Of a stretch of 64,000 nt of DNA, positions 63,970-64,000 are shown one piece after another. The notes under the pieces are model-generated. The model worked only from the letters and a program-made list of their open reading frames with translations. It was not told where the DNA came from and did no database searches. Position 1 is the stretch's first letter, and every line of letters starts with the position of its first letter. Made by a program: the position numbers and the translations under genes. The stretch covers positions 1-64,000 of the forward strand of contig JAKSZP010006698.1 of NCBI GenBank assembly GCA_022478985.1. The letters are read 5' to 3'. This stretch comes from Massospora cicadina. Lineage: Eukaryota > Entomophthoromycota > Entomophthoromycetes > Entomophthorales > Entomophthoraceae.

Positions 63970-64000
63970 AACTAAAATAAGATGTGATTGATTAAATCTG

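Larger units (their letters stand above)
45060..64000 (-). mobile_element. LINE-2: second, older LINE family, interrupted by Ty3-C and Ty3-D
   Basis: Three minus-strand segments (63969-61578, 54981-53479, 46327-45060) form ORF1, endonuclease, RT and C-terminal domain in order once Ty3-D (TSD ggtat) and Ty3-C (ggggt/gaggt) are set aside. The 5' end is beyond the right edge. The 3' end is near 45060, where the minus strand reads aataaaaattaaaaatt. It is AT-rich and full of stops, much older than LINE-A/B, and clearly distinct from them in sequence. Confidence 0.82.

Noticed and set aside
1..64000. Host protein gene, tRNA, rRNA, CRISPR or terminal-inverted-repeat DNA transposon
   Set aside because: I read both strands for long frames, spaced repeats and inverted ends and saw none that was not explained by the retroelements; short AT-rich frames elsewhere lack any recognisable signature.

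Overview
The window is one continuous stack of retrotransposons and remnants. I found no host gene, rRNA, tRNA, CRISPR array or DNA transposon that I can support. It looks like a repeat-dense eukaryotic nuclear genome, most probably a fungus: all coding signal is Ty3-type LTR retroelement Gag-Pol or non-LTR (LINE) ORF1/ORF2 protein, and most Ty3 reading frames are riddled with stops and with C-to-T / G-to-A changes like those of repeat-induced mutation or methylcytosine decay. The species cannot be fixed from the sequence; the fungal call is an inference.

Layout. 1-1162 is the 3' end of a plus-strand LTR element cut by the window edge. 1844-18023 is a plus-strand Ty3 element (Ty3-A; TSD tagca) carrying two later insertions: a non-autonomous element of two ~1.2 kb LTRs around ~257 bp (4358-7023, in gag) and a 6.4 kb LINE copy (LINE-A, 10701-17140, minus, 17-bp TSD, in integrase). 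18029-19917 is a very old plus-strand Ty3 pol remnant. About 19918-35523 is an old minus-strand Ty3 (Ty3-O) split by a younger relative, Ty3-B (23789-31164, TSD gctac), which itself carries a solo LTR (28987-29855, TSD ccagg). Ty3-O also carries two tiny LINE insertions (22433-22454 and 32675-32692) that contain only the last bases of the LINE plus an A tail, each between perfect 17-18 bp duplications. LINE-B (35537-41984, plus) sits at the right end of Ty3-O. 41998-45055 is AT-rich debris including an orphan primer-binding site.

45060-64000 is a second, older LINE family (LINE-2, minus, running off the right edge). It is cut by two sister Ty3 elements, Ty3-C (46333-53473, minus, with a solo LTR in its RT) and Ty3-D (54987-61572, plus, TSD ggtat). 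Removing these inserts places LINE-2 ORF1, endonuclease, RT and C-terminal zinc finger in the expected order.

How it fits together. Two Ty3 lineages are present: A/B/O, with a collagen-like Gly-X-Y tract in Gag, and C/D, without it. Nearly all use the same primer-binding site, TGGTGCTCACTACAGG or a close relative. In every Ty3 whose RT I could read (A, B, C, D, O) the YxDD catalytic motif is damaged. LINE-A and LINE-B are GC-rich, nearly identical and keep FADD, so they are the youngest layer, but both carry frameshifts. The most unusual signals are the near-zero-length LINE insertions, the in-frame 126-codon duplication and shared frame breaks in LINE ORF1, the collagen-like Gag tract, and a 265-bp block that is nearly identical between otherwise diverged LTRs of Ty3-D.
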